DNA from: Monoplex corrugatus
Taxonomy: Eukaryota; Mollusca; Gastropoda; Littorinimorpha; Ranellidae
DNA length: 64,000 bases
Assembly (NCBI GenBank): GCA_030674185.1
Contig: JAPXFY010000026.1
Location: 51,426,746-51,490,745 of the forward strand
Reading direction: 5' to 3'
The notes under the pieces are model-generated. The model ran no database searches. It had not been told where the DNA came from and saw only the letters and a list, made by a program, of their open reading frames with translations. The translations under genes were made by a program, and so were the position numbers. Within the stretch, counting starts at the first letter, position 1; each line of letters begins with the position of its first letter. Shown piece by piece: positions 42,865 through 55,041 of the stretch.

Positions 42865-44155
42865 GTACAATTCACTATTAACTTGACAATGATTGATTAA
42901 ATGATGTATGATGATGATGCGAGTGTATGGGTGAATGTGTATTGTCTGTATGTGTGTGTACTTAAGTGCATACATGTGTCTGTGTGCATGTGCATGCCCA
43001 TATGATGACGTGCTTATATGTGCGTGCGTATGTGTGTTTGTGTATACGTATAACCGCACATTCATACACATGATTCGTAAACACAAGTCAGTGTACGACT
43101 AATTAAGCACCTACCCTGTGCGAAAAAAAAAATTCTGTGTCTGCATGCATACACACACACTTCTATCATGTAATTATATATAAACATCTCAAATACGTCT
43201 GTGAACCACAAACATCTCAAATATGTTTGTGAACCACGAACACCTCAAATACGTCTGTAAACCGCAATCATCTCAAATATGTCGGTAAACCACAAGTGGT
43301 TTCACATGTCCACACAACCTCCCGGTTGAACTTGACCAAGAGGAAATCATCCCCAGCCTCACCCGACCCCAGCCCATAGTCAAATAATTGTAACCTTTAG
43401 CCCCTAAACTCAAAATGTGAAAAAAAAAAAAAGAAAAGAAAAGAGAAAATGAACGGTCAAAGCAAGGACCAGTGACAAATGCAAGCAGTTCACAAATACA
43501 TGATACAGATGATAATAAATAGGGAAATATTGCATATATTGTACATCTTGTGGTTGCTATTTTCCGTAGATAACCTTGTTGTCCAACCTCTGTACATCTT
43601 TGTACAAATAACATCATCTGTGCCAACAGGAACAGACAGAAGGGGGGAGGGGGGGGGATGTTGGAGTTTGCGGAAGGGGAGATGGATGATTAAACCAGTT
43701 CAGTCGTTCAAGAAGACAAAAATTAGAAGTTAAATCATGTCAAAGACTGTACCAAAACACTCTTGTCTCAGAAACATGGCCACTAAATTAATTCACGACA
43801 ATCCAAAACGCAATCAAAAGAAAACAAACAAACAAACAAATTAGGTTAAAAAAAAAAAAAATGAACGGAAACAAACCAAAGTTGTGAACAGTTAATTCAA
43901 GTAATTTTCTGAGAGAAAATTTTTTTCTTAATCGCATCGTTCAAAAAGCGGAAAGGACCTTTGCTCGTCAATCCCTCTCTCTCGTGATAACAGTAACACA
44001 GACGCAATAATGCCACAATGTCCTTCATGTTAAAACGAACCCAACTTCAGGAAACAAGCAAACACAACACTATCCTCCACATGTACAATCAACATGAACA
44101 TCATACATACTGAACCTGTGCATCTAAAACAAATCTCTCAAAGCTAATCCTCAGC
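42863..44155. other. No gene seen
   Basis: There is a short triplicated phrase around AACATCTCAAATACGTCTGT (43182-43280) and A-rich runs at 43418-43440 and 43848-43862. No exon signal. Confidence 0.5.
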
Positions 44156-44570
44156 CAAAAAACTTGTCAATTGCAATTCTCATCCAAACTTTCAATTCTA
44201 CTTCTCATCCAGCCTGTCAATTCTAATTCTCAGCATTCTGTCAATTCTAATTCTCAGCCATTCTGTCAATTCTGATTCTTATCCATTCTGCCAATTCTAA
44301 TTCTCAGCAAACCTGTCAATTCTAATTCTCATTCAGCCTGTCAATTTCAATTCTAATCCAATCCTTTGAAGTCTAAAATTTCATCCTACAGCCTTTCAAT
44401 TCTAATTCTAAGCCACCCTGTCAATTCTAAATATTATCCAGTTTGTCAATTCATAAAGTCTGTCAATACTAATTCAATCTGTCAATTCTCATCCACTCTT
44501 TTTGAAGTCTTAAATCCCATTCTAATCTTTCAATTCTAACTTTCATCCACATCAGTCTTTTCAGTTAAAT
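44156..44570. repeat. Degenerate minisatellite of about 23 bp
   Basis: Units built on CTGTCAATTCTAATTCTCA, often joined by GCCA or CCA, repeat about 17 times with heavy divergence. Confidence 0.8.
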
Positions 44571-45480
44571 AATTCATCAAATTTCAAATCTGAAGGAAAG
44601 AGAATAAATAATGAACAAAGAAATGACCAACAACAGACCAGAGCAGAACTTTACACTTTTCATTTGACCACATGCATTCTTTTTAAAAACCAGTTTTAAA
44701 AGTTACTGATAACAACAAAGATAAAAGAAAAAAACTTGCACACGCACGTACATTACCTTTTATCTTCGCACTTACTATTCCATCATTTACACCATTGCAT
44801 CGGTGTTTCTGTGAGCTTTGACGATCAGCAGACATGATTCTGCCAGGCACAAGAACTGCTGTGAACTGAATGTTTGTATACTGAATACTTTATCGCCAGA
44901 TTAGAGGAAAAAAAACCCATTACCTTGCACAAGTTAGCTTTTGCAGGTTTAACATCCTAGCCCCATTTCTACAGCAAAGGTGATTTCATATAAGAAAAAG
45001 AAAATTTGGAAACAGGTGGTCAGAAATAAGAACAGAGAAAAGACCTGTGTGGGGGTGACTCTAAAACCATAAAAACAAAACAAAACAAACAACAAAAGCA
45101 TATAATCATGATTAAAAAAACATTAAAATATCAATCAAAACGGACAGTCAAGCCATTCTAATAATCTTTCTTTTTGCACCAAAATCGTTACAGAAAATCC
45201 AGGGTTTGTACTCCTCAAGGGAAATGGTACACTGTCTAAACAGTGAAAACACAATTTTAAATATCATCAGAAGTTACAAAGAAAGTACTGGTCACACACC
45301 GTCCTCACTAAGAAGTGCTGATTGTAGGCACTTTGTTGATCCATGTGATCTTGACCATGGAACCTAAAAGTTCCAAACTTATGTTATGCAGATATCTCCT
45401 CAAATGCAAACAGCTCTGAACAATATTTGTAATGGTCTACCCATGAAGAGCTGAGAAAATCTTGTTCACACATCTCAGTC
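44571..45480. other. No gene seen
   Basis: AT-rich sequence. The part at 45230-45440 distantly resembles 19020-19240 (old interspersed repeat). Confidence 0.45.
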
Positions 45481-45825
45481 ACAGGAGTGCACACACACAG
45501 ACACACACACGCACACACATACATACAGACACAGACACACACACACACTCACCTATCTCTCTAGCTAATAAAAAACAAAATGAATAAAAGGCTTTTTTCT
45601 TGTAATGTGCTTAGGCGCACATACACATTTATACACACACACATACGTACAAACACATACATACACACAAACACACGACTTCTGCAGTGACTCATACAAA
45701 CAGTCATGGGCTAATCTCATCATAATTCAGATAATAATAGCTATCATTATAAAAAGTTCATGTACAGCACTGTGTCCAAACTCACCTGGACTCATTACGC
45801 ATTACATTTTTACAAACAACATAAT

Positions 45826-45915
45826 CAGACTTTCTAGTGGACCAGTTATTCTGGGCAAACAAATTCCTCTTCTGGACAAAAAATTCTCTAACCTGACAAG
45901 TTTATAGAAAGTGTG
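45826..45915 (+). repeat. Dispersed repeat pair, copy 1
   Basis: CAAATTCCTCTTCTGGACAA and ATTCTCTAACCTGACAAG recur at 50150-50225 in the same orientation with few differences. Confidence 0.75.
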
Positions 45916-46597
45916 ACTACATTCCACTATGATGTTGTACATGTGCACTAGCGGGCATGTACATCGCATTCTGGGTGTTTCCATGTTTCCATAATCCAGC
46001 CAGAGACAGAATCTTTAACAATCACAAATGATATTCTACAATACCTCTTTGAAAGCTTTGCTCTCTCCTATGAACGCACACTATAGTCAGATTTTTTATA
46101 AACAATCTTTTCTCACATGATCTCCCACCAACAACAACATTGATAACATCATCAACAACAATAAGAACAATACAACAGAAGCTGCAGAGTCCACACTACT
46201 ACACTGCTTCTTCTATGAACGGTACTACAACTATTGCTCTGCTGCATTTCTTACTATTGATGCTGCAACAGCTGAAAACACTACTAGTTATTAAAATAAC
46301 TGCAACAGCAGCGGCAAATGAACAACAACAGATCAATGGCCCAGATCTGCTTCAGTACTATGTTTCTCTGTTCTGTTCAACACACCCAACATGCATGAAT
46401 GCCCTCCAATGACTGTGCAGCATCATAGTGGAATGTGGTCAGCATTTCTAACAGCTTGAATACTCCATGCTCCACTAAAAATGAAAGACAGAAAATGGTC
46501 CAGATCTGGCTTCAATGTTATGTTTCACTCTTCCATTTAATGATATTGGCACCAACTACAACTGTACACAAAATAATGGGGACACAGACAGCTGAAA

Positions 46598-46724
46598 TAA
46601 TAATTAATAATAATAATTACAATATTTATATAGCGCAAAATCTTGATAAAATCAAATCTAAGCGCTGAAGCAGACACACACGCAGGCACGCACGCTCGCA
46701 CACACACGCACGCACACATACAGA

Positions 46725-46776
<52 letters not shown>

Positions 46777-47329
46777 ACACACACGCATGGCTATAAATGG
46801 GGAGAAAGAATAAAAGCAATAAAAGCAAGAATAAAAGCAATGGAAAATTATAGAGAGCATAGCATACAATTATATATTATAACCATGTGATTCCCTCCGA
46901 GCGGAGACAGGCTGCAGAGGGGAGGGTTGAGTGAGGTTAGGATTTTATGCAGGAGAGAAAAGGTGAGTTTTGAGAGCGGACTTGAAGGAGACAAAAGTAG
47001 GTTGCTGACGGACTGAGAGAGGAAGTTTGTTCCAGGAGAGTGGACCAGAAACAGAGAAGGCTCGTGGACCATAGGTATTGAGCTTAGTGCGTGGAAAGCG
47101 AAGAGTCAGAGGATCAGAGGCAGAGCGGAGGGTACGTGAGGGAACATAGATCTCAAGTAGGCTTGACAGGTAATCGGGGGCTGCGTTATTGAGGCTTTTG
47201 TAGCACATGGTGTCTAGTTTGTACTGTATGCGCTTTGATACAGGGAGCCAGTGAAGTTGTGCCAGGAGAGGAGATATGTGGTCAGCTGGTGATAATGACA
47301 GAGAGGCAGTGCAGAAGATAGAGCCCACA
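46598..47329 (-). pseudogene. L2/CR1-like LINE, 3' end with tail
   Basis: The minus-strand frame 46945-47328 encodes HISPLLAQLHWLPVSKRIQY, CYKSLNNAAPDYLSSLL and GPLSWNKLPLSVR, ending LKTHLFSPA. The untranslated part contains a (CA)n expansion (46675-46790) and the typical tail GCGCTATATAAATATTGTAA followed by ATT repeats ending near 46598. It is related to the 25598-26275 element but is a different copy with its tail preserved. Confidence 0.8.
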
Positions 47330-47749
47330 TTTTCAGTTAAAAAATCTATTGGTCAACAGACAGCTGAGATGTCCTTCAATAAATATTGTAAAGATTCTGG
47401 TCACTGTGAATCAAACATAAAGCAATGTCTAATTGGTTTTGTCATCATCAATTGTCACCGAGTCCTATGTGCAGTTCACTACTAGTACCGATCTCTGAAC
47501 AGCACAGACATTCTTGATGACACATATGCAGGTAGACACAGACACATATGTGTACACGCACACACTAACACTCACATACACACACAGATACACACGATCA
47601 ATCTATAATCCTAAGAAGAAACACCACCAACTGCAACTGCATTCCAAATGGACATAAGACACTAAAGGCCAGTCTATGCTGGTTACAGCTTGAAAGAAAT
47701 AAAGAAACAAAAAAAGAATCCCCCCTTCAACCATAAAACAAATACGAAG

Positions 47750-47751
<2 letters not shown>

Positions 47752-47827
<76 letters not shown>
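47752..47827. repeat. GA microsatellite
   Basis: Pure (GA)n. Confidence 0.95.
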
Positions 47828-47831
<4 letters not shown>

Positions 47832-48289
47832 ATTCTTGTCAAAACACACCATTTCATAAAAATGCTACAACAGGTCATCGTGAGACCCCAAATCCACTGG
47901 CAGCGTAAAACAAAAAAGAAAAGTCACACTCACACGACAATGGCATTCGTAGAGTTATGAGGCAAAAGAGAACTGTGACATTCAATCAGTTCAATATTTC
48001 ATCCTTCTTACAAGGCAAAATTGTAGAAAGATTACACATGCATATCACACTTTTTAGGGAGGAAAAAACTGTCAGTTTTTGTATGTAGTACCATTTATGT
48101 ATGTATACTGAGGCAAAATGAATGTGTGTGTGCGCTTGTGCATGCACATACGTGCACCTACACACATACACTAATGTCTTTACACATACACATACACGTG
48201 TAAAGTACACACACACACACATGTAAAGTACACACGCACACACACAAAGTACACTCACAAAATACACACACAAAGTAGGCCTACACTCA

Positions 48290-48320
<31 letters not shown>

Positions 48321-48690
48321 AATTTGTGCACATTTTTTCCCAGACAATTTGTCCAGTTTTTTTTTGTTGAGTTGAATCAAGCTGACGGATAAAAAGACAA
48401 GAAATGACATTCTTCATTTCTGGCAGCTGCAATAAAGTTTATACAGCACACTGGACGAAAGGAAAGAAACATCAGTCCTCCTCTTCTCCCACAAAGCCAC
48501 AACATAAGCAGTAGTACCAAACATCTTCATGACCTCTCTTCTCATCACCTTGACCTTAGCGGTGACCCTGAATTAATGAAACAGCTGAGGCCTCGATGAC
48601 TGTGTTCAGTCTGTCCATAAATTTCTTCATCATCGAGCAAACCTTCAACAATAATGACGTCAACACGAGGTTGATATCAGAAGTCAAGAA
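47828..48690. other. No gene seen; CA microsatellite inside
   Basis: CA-rich blocks occur at 48185-48320. I found no exon. Confidence 0.5.
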
Positions 48691-49160
48691 CAAAACATAA
48701 TCCATGCACTCAACAAATGCTTCATCTTCCTCAGCAAAGGTCCACTCTTTGTTTCCCTCAACAAAGTTATTTGTTTTCTCAACAAAGGCATGTTGCTTTC
48801 CTCTGAAAAGGTCCACTTCTGTATTTGTGAAAGTCAATGTTTTTGTGTTCTAACAAAGGTTCACCCCGTTTCCCCTCTCCACAGATGCACTAATTCTTTG
48901 TGTAACAAGGTCCATTCTTTTAGTTTCTTCAACAAGTTTAAGTTTCATATTCTTGTTTCTTTAAGCATGTCATTCCTCATTCCTTTTCATCAGGCAAAAA
49001 AGGTCCACTCTTTGTTTTTTCTCTACAAAGGTCCATTCCTGAACATTTCTTTTAACAATGGTCCATCTTTGTTTCTCAACATAGGTCCATTCTTTGTTTT
49101 CCTCAATAATGGTCCCCTCTTTGTTTTGTGTGTGTAGATCCAGTCTTTGTGCTGTTTCAT
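48691..49160. repeat. Degenerate minisatellite (CAAAGGTCCACTCTTTG-type)
   Basis: Variants of CAACAAAGGTCCACTCTTTG recur roughly every 30-50 bp, about a dozen times. Divergence is high, so it is an old array. Confidence 0.7.
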
Positions 49161-49189
49161 ATTTCAGAACTGTAATAACTAATATTACA

Positions 49190-49580
49190 ATAACTTGCCT
49201 TTTTCTTTCTCTTCATCCTCTTTCCTGTCTTTTTTCTTCTCCTGCATCCTCTTTCCTGTCTTTTTTCTTTCCCGGCATCCTCTTTCCTGTCCTTTTTCTT
49301 TCCCGGCATCCTCTTTCCTGTCCTGTTTCTTTTCCTGCATCTGCTTTCCTACCCCTTTTTTCTGTTTTCCCTTTCCTGTCCTTTTTTCCCCTGCATAAAC
49401 TTTCCCACCTTTTCTTTCTCTGTATCCTTTTTCCTGCACCCTCTGTCCTATCCCTTTTCTTTCTCTGCATCCTCTTTTGAGTCCTTTTTCTTTCCCTGCA
49501 TCCTCTTCTCTGTCTTTTTCTGTCCCAGCATCCTCTTTCCTGTCTTTTTTCTTTCCTTGCATCCTCTTTGCTATATCTCT
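49190..49580. repeat. Pyrimidine-rich minisatellite, about 32 bp
   Basis: Units of TCCTCTTTCCTGTCTTTTTT plus CTTTCC(C/T)GGCA recur about 12 times. Purine-rich minus-strand frames (KEKGQERGCR-like) are artefacts. Confidence 0.85.
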
Positions 49581-49967
49581 TCCTAACTTTTCCATCCCTC
49601 AAATCAACAGCTCCATCCTCAATCAACAGCTTCCTCATCACAGCTCATTCACTCCATCCCTCAACCAACCACCCCATCCCCCAACCAACTGCTCAATTCC
49701 TATCATTCCAACGCTTCCACTAAGATGATAACAGTGACTATCATCTCCCTTTGCAACTTGTTCACAACTGTTTCGCTTTTGTGCAAAAATCAGAAACTCA
49801 GAAGCACACAGCATGATAAAAAAGCACAGATTTAATGGACAAAATGACATAGAATTTAAACACTGTGTGGAATTCAATACACCAGCCCCACATACCTTTT
49901 CTTCAGGTAGAAAAACTATTATTTCTAATACATAATTCCTTCCCTCATTATCTGATTGACTTTCAGT

Positions 49968-50146
49968 TAACCCTTTCACTTCCTAGAGCCTGTCCATCAG
50001 CTGCAAAAACTTAAAACCCTTTCACTCCCTCACCATATCCTGATGGACAGGGTGAGAGAGGGAAAGGGTTAAGTTTTTCCTTTGCTGTCATGGCTGACAC
50101 TACAGGATGGAGGCAAGTAGGTGAGGGAATCAAAAGGGTTAAACCC
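49968..50146. mobile_element. Nested-palindrome MITE, copy 4
   Basis: TTAACCCTTTCACTTCCTAG at the left and GTGAGGGAATCAAAAGGGTT at the right, with the inner pair AACCCTTTCACTCCCTCACC against GGTGAGAGAGGGAAAGGGTT. Diverged from copies 1 and 2. The dispersed repeat at 50150 starts right after it. Confidence 0.65.
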
Positions 50147-50149
50147 TTT

Positions 50150-50225
50150 TCTCTACCAGCTATTCTGGGCATACAAACTCCTCTTCTGGACAAAAAAATT
50201 CTCTAATCTGACAAGTTAATAGAAG
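50150..50225 (+). repeat. Dispersed repeat pair, copy 2
   Basis: CAAACTCCTCTTCTGGACAA and ATTCTCTAATCTGACAAG match 45826-45915. Confidence 0.75.
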
Positions 50226-50599
50226 ATCGTTTTCTCCAATCTATACATCTTCCTTCTTCTCTACCTGTCCGCTTGAACTATCTTGGGTGTTACAGGGACA
50301 TTGTGTGCATGGGAATCCTAATCTCTGATGCTTTGTTAACAAACATATGTAGATTTTTATCTATCAAGTGTACAATCCTTTACGCTCTTTGCTCCCTAGC
50401 AGCCTTGAAACTGTTTCAGTTCATGGTTATTCTAATGTTAGTAATGGCACACTAACGCAGCGACAGAGTTCATTAGGTTTCTAGAGACAATACTCACTAC
50501 ATAGCACCACATTTTCATCATACAATAGTCTTTTCTCATTCATGATCACTGTTTCTCAATGTTTAATCTCAAGATCTATGTAATCATAGAGGCTTCCCA

Positions 50600-51480
50600 A
50601 ATATTATAAAGAACAGTCCCAAAATCACTGTCTCTGTCACTACCTAGTATGAAGAAAAACATCCATAATCACATACAGTCCCTAAATCACCGTCTCTGTC
50701 ACTATCTTGTATGAAGAAAACATCCATAATCACGAACAGTCCCTAAATCACTGTCTCTGTCACTACCTAGTACGAAGAAAAACACCCATAATCACAAACA
50801 TTCTCTAAGTCTAAGTCACTGTCTCTGCCACTCACTATCTAGTGTGAAGAAAAACACCCATAATCACAAACATTTTCTAAGTCTAAGTCACTGTCTCTGC
50901 CACTCACTATCTAGTGTGAAGAAAAACACCCATAATCACAAACATTCTCTAAGTCACTGTCTCTGCCACTCACTATCTAGTGTGAAGAAAAACACCCATA
51001 ATCACAAACATTCTCTAAGTCACTGTCTCTGCCACTCACTATCTAGTGTGAAGAAAAACACCCATAATCACAAACATTCTCTAAGTCTAAGTCACTGTCT
51101 CTGCCACTCACTATCTAGTGTGAAGAAAAACACCCATAATCACAAACATTCTCTAAGTCACTGTCTCTGCCACTCACTATCTAGTGTGAAGAAAAACACC
51201 CATAATCACAAACATTCTCTAAGTCACTGTCTCTGCCACTCACTATCTAGTGTGAAGAAAAACACCCATAATCACAAACATTCTCTAAGTCACTGTCTCT
51301 GCCACTCACTATCTAGTGTGAAGAAAAACACCCATAATCACAAACATTCTCTAAGTCTAAGTCACTGTCTCTGCCACTCACTATCTAGTGTGAAGAAAAA
51401 CATCCATAATCACAAACAGTCCCTCAATCATTGTCTCTGTCACTACCTAGAGTGGAGAAAAACATTCATAATCACAGTCT
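50600..51480. repeat. 66/72-bp minisatellite, about 12 copies
   Basis: Units contain GTGTGAAGAAAAACACCCAT, AATCACAAACATTCTCTAAG and TCACTGTCTCTGCCACTCAC. Some have an extra TCTAAG (72 bp). Both lengths are multiples of three, producing a 220-codon plus-strand frame (VKKNTHNHKH repeats) that I do not consider a gene. Outer units are more diverged than central ones. Confidence 0.95.
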
Positions 51481-51945
51481 ATGGCTCATTATCAAGTATA
51501 GTGTGACAAAAACTGTCTACCACTATCTTTTACAGTTTACTTACTGTCATGTCAGCTGATCTTCTCCATATCTACTACCTGATATGAAGTTCTACAGTTA
51601 ACGTTAAAGTAGAAAAAAACCCCATCCTACAACCGCTGTCTTCACAGCTTTTCATCTAGCATAAAGAAAATGTTCATAATCACTTCACATAAAGAAAACG
51701 TCCATAATTGCTTCCTGTGACTGATGGCTGGTCAGAAAAACAATCCCATGGCTATGGTCTAAGTGGCCTTCTATCCACTAGAATAAATAACCACCACACA
51801 CTTTATAGTCCTTGTACCGTTTGAAAATTGGAAACATACAATTCCAAAGCATGAAAGCATCAGGATCAGACATTTCTGTAACCTGACGTATTTTTTGACT
51901 GGCAAAAATCCACTTGACACAATTCTGGCAGACTGGTGGATATCC
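51481..51945. other. No gene seen
   Basis: A short duplication around AAGAAAATGTTCATAATCAC (51663-51712) and no other recognisable feature. Confidence 0.5.
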
Positions 51946-52282
51946 ATCGGACACATTTCTGATGAATCCATGAAATGTATGCGACATTTCTGGTGAATTC
52001 ATGCGACACATTTCTGGAGAAACCATGCGACATATTTCTGCTGGTGAATTCATGAAATACACGCGACACATTTCAGGCGAATTCATGAAATCCATGCGAC
52101 ACATTTCTGGTGAAATCATGAAATCCACGAGACATATTTCTGGTGAAACGAAATCCATGCGACACATTTCTGGTGAAATCACGAAATCCATGGGACACAT
52201 TTCTGGTGAAATTATGAAATCCATGCGTTTTTTATGGGACACATTTCTGGTGAGATTATGAAATCCATGCGACACATTTTCT
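51946..52282. repeat. 33-bp minisatellite, about 10 copies
   Basis: Units of CATGCGACACATTTCTGGTG plus AAATCATGAAATC, with insertions and deletions. Confidence 0.9.
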
Positions 52283-52444
52283 TGAAGGATTTGTGAATCT
52301 GTGTTATTTTCCCCCCCTTTGGAAGCACATTAACAATACACAGTTGTCACAATGATGGTCAGTACGTATTTCATGTCTCAGCAACATGTGCACAGACACA
52401 CAAGCCACTATTCTCAGCATCAATTCATGTTGGCATTCAGTAAT

Positions 52445-52507
52445 AACCCTTTCACTGACTCACCATAGCCATCAGCTCTCCTGATGGTGAGGGAATGAGA
52501 GTGTTAC
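52445..52507. mobile_element. Nested-palindrome MITE, copy 5 (short derivative)
   Basis: AACCCTTTCACTGACTCACC...GGTGAGGGAATGAGAGTGTT forms a simple 60-bp hairpin, an internally deleted or strongly diverged family member. Confidence 0.55.
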
Positions 52508-52794
52508 CTGGATCATAAGTGGGCAATGAAGTGGCCATGGTCTGTTCTATCACCATCACAGGACCTGCATATGTGTGTAAATGGACATCAGCAGTTCAAA
52601 TCTTCGCACAATCTTGCAAGGTTCCAAGTCTTGAGTTTTTGTTATTGTACAACAGAACTCAGTTCTCTCAAACAATTCTGATCAAGTCAAGGTCACCTTC
52701 ACCTGATGGTCAAGTCCCAGAATGCCTGTGGATTAACTCAAAGTCAACCTTGACCTTGGCAATGTGCGTTAACCCAAAGGCGTGCCATGAAGAG

Positions 52795-52852
52795 AAACAC
52801 AGATTGAAACAGCCATGACCCTAATATCAGAGTTAAGCATTCCTCTCTCTAG
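52795..52852 (+). repeat. Dispersed repeat pair, left copy
   Basis: AACACAGATTGAAACAGCCA and AGAGTTAAGCATTCCTC recur at 62885-62940 in the same orientation. Confidence 0.7.
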
Positions 52853-53318
52853 CAAAATAGGTCGACGAAAGTCACCTCAATCTTAGTAAAAAAGATCAAC
52901 TCAAGGTGAGTATTGACTTGAAAGTCCTAAGTCCCAGTGTCAAGCTGTGTTTGCATTTCCATGCCAATATCTGAAGCTGAACAATTTCACACAGTTTCCA
53001 CACCTACTAATGATACTGTTTGCTCTATTCACAAGAGTAACACCAAATAGTGTCATTATCAAGCTCAAGTCACAAAATGTAAGTACCTTGCTGAGATCAG
53101 AAACTGATTTTGCTGACGTCATGATGTTAACCCCCAGCAAACCTTAAATGATTCACTACATACATAAACACTATGCTACAAAAGTTTCGTAGGAAAAAAT
53201 GTTAAAATCATCAAAAACTTTCATGCCACACCAATGGAAAAGTTGTTGGCAGTAAATGGGCTTGTATGTCAATGAGATGATTCCTTTGCATGACATGGTT
53301 CAATGTCAGCATTGAGAA

Positions 53319-53491
53319 AAGGAAATTTTCCTTCTAAAATTACGTTTAATCTAACATACTTACCGTGGCTCACAAATGCAATAAGCGGCAGCGGTTTGCC
53401 AATTCTGCCTCGTAACAATAAAGTCCGAAGGGACAGTAACTCTGAGAGTATCCATGTCTTGCGCATGCGCATGTGCTCTTCCTCTTTTCGA
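53319..53491. repeat. DIRS-like inverted terminal repeat, left (3') copy
   Basis: From CCGTGGCTCACAAATGCAAT to GCGCTCTTCCTCTTTTC-like sequence it is the near-exact inverse of 58929-59069, with a 4-base insertion near 53471. The outermost about 45 bases differ from the other end, which is normal for DIRS elements. Confidence 0.9.
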
Positions 53492-53560
53492 GGAGACCTA
53501 GATCCTGTCTGTGGATAGAAGGAACCAGGAAGGCGGGGAGGACGGGAGGGACTCTGCGTG

Positions 53561-53650
53561 AGCCACGGTAAGTATGTTAGATTAAATGTAATTTTAGAAG
53601 GAAAATTTCCTTTTAATTACACATACTATACCGTGGCTCACAAATGCAGA
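53561..53650. repeat. DIRS-like internal complementary region
   Basis: GAGCCACGGTAAGTATGTTA...AGAAGGAAAATTTCC is the complement of the left outer end. The adjoining TTAATTACACATACTATACC...GCTCACAAATGCA is the complement of the right outer end. In the accepted DIRS model this region templates completion of the ends during circle formation. Confidence 0.9.
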
Positions 53651-53656
53651 ATAGCA

Positions 53657-55041
53657 CTACCCGGATGGAGGGTTTACCTGGTTAACGCTGGAGGAATGGT
53701 AGGAGTCAGGGAGTGTGGCTGAGATGGGGTGTTGGGCCACCACAGCGGAAGCGATACCCCTGGATCCGTCTTCTCGCAGACGGGAGACGTCGCGCAGGTA
53801 AAATTGAATGAACGTGCCTGGGGAACGCCAGTACGCGGCGTCTAGGACGCTCTGGATGCTGGCATTGTGGGTGACTGCCAGCGAAGAAGCCCATGCTCTG
53901 ATCTCATGGGGCCTTGGGGAGAAGACAGCTAGCTCTGAGCTCGACCTCACATACGCAGCCTTGATGACTTCCCTCAGCCATCAAGAGATGGACGTGCGTC
54001 TAATGTCCTTTCTATAGTTTTCGTTGTAAGAGAGAAAAGGTGGCGCTGCTGCTGGCGAGAAGATTTCGTCCGCTTTCTGTACGCTCGCAGGGCACGAACA
54101 GGGCAGAGCGTGCGATCCTCGTCGTCCGGAGCGAGGATAGACGTGAGGGGATGGATGGGGATGGTCGGCGAGGGAGAACCTGGTGACTGGTTCTTGGCTA
54201 AGAATTCCGGGAGTAGGCGGAGAGACATCGAGCCATCAGGTTCGAAAGCAACATCTCCGGGGAGACCACTAAGAGTGTGCACTTCGCTGCAGCGCCTCCC
54301 CGACGCGAGAGAGACGAGAAAGGCCGTCTTGAAGGAGAGGAACTTGAGAGAACACTCCCTGATGGGCTCGTAAGGGGGGAGTCTCAGGGATGAGAGGAAG
54401 AGAAAGAGATCCCACGCCGGGGTTCGGCGGGGGTTTCTGGCTTCCTGGAGAGAAGCTCCTCTGACAAGATCCCTCAGTAGAGGGTCGTCCACAAAGGACG
54501 GACCACCCAACTGACTGATGGTGGTGCAGATGGCCGCCCTGTGAACCTTCACTGAGGAGGACGAAAGCTTTTTCTCGGTTGACAGAAAGCCGAGGTAGTT
54601 GGCCAACTGCAAGCGAGAGGGTGAGTGGGGTGACATCGCATTTGAGGTGCACCAGAAGAGCCAGCCGTTCCAGTGGGCATTATACACCCCCTGTGTGCCC
54701 GGCCTATGAGCTTGCTGCACAAGGCCGATTACGGCCGGGGACAAGCCTAATGAAGACATCGAGTCCCGCACAGCATCCAGGCGTGAAGGTTTAGAACCTC
54801 TGGATTGCCGTGCGGAATGCCTGACCTGGGTTGAAGGAGGGAGCGACCCGACACCGCGAGTTTTAGCGGCGGCACATGGGACAGGTGCAGAAGTTCTGGG
54901 TACCATGCTTGGGCTGGCCATCTGGGTGCGACAAGGATCAATGTCGCTGAGTCCTCCCTGGCCTTCCGCAGTACTTTCCCCAGAATGGGGAACGGGGGAA
55001 GGCATAGCCGATGAGGTTCGCCCATGGAATGGATAGGGCAT
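53657..55041 (-). pseudogene. DIRS-like tyrosine recombinase, broken near its C-terminus
   Basis: The main frame 53974-55041 contains the N-terminal SAM-like region (LQLANYLGFLSTEKKLS, VHRAAICTTISQLGG) and the first catalytic arginine in LASGRRCSEVHTLSG. It then shifts frame near 53990-54030 and meets a TGA near 53967. The other frame (53657-53950) carries the HEIR box (HEIRAWASSLA, about 53890-53912) and the likely nucleophile tyrosine in FIQFYLRDVSRL (about 53775-53812). All catalytic parts exist but not in one frame. The protein would integrate the circular DNA. Confidence 0.8.

Noticed and set aside
50844..51506. 220-codon VKKNTHNHKH repeat frame
   Set aside because: A product of the 66/72-bp minisatellite, both lengths being multiples of three.
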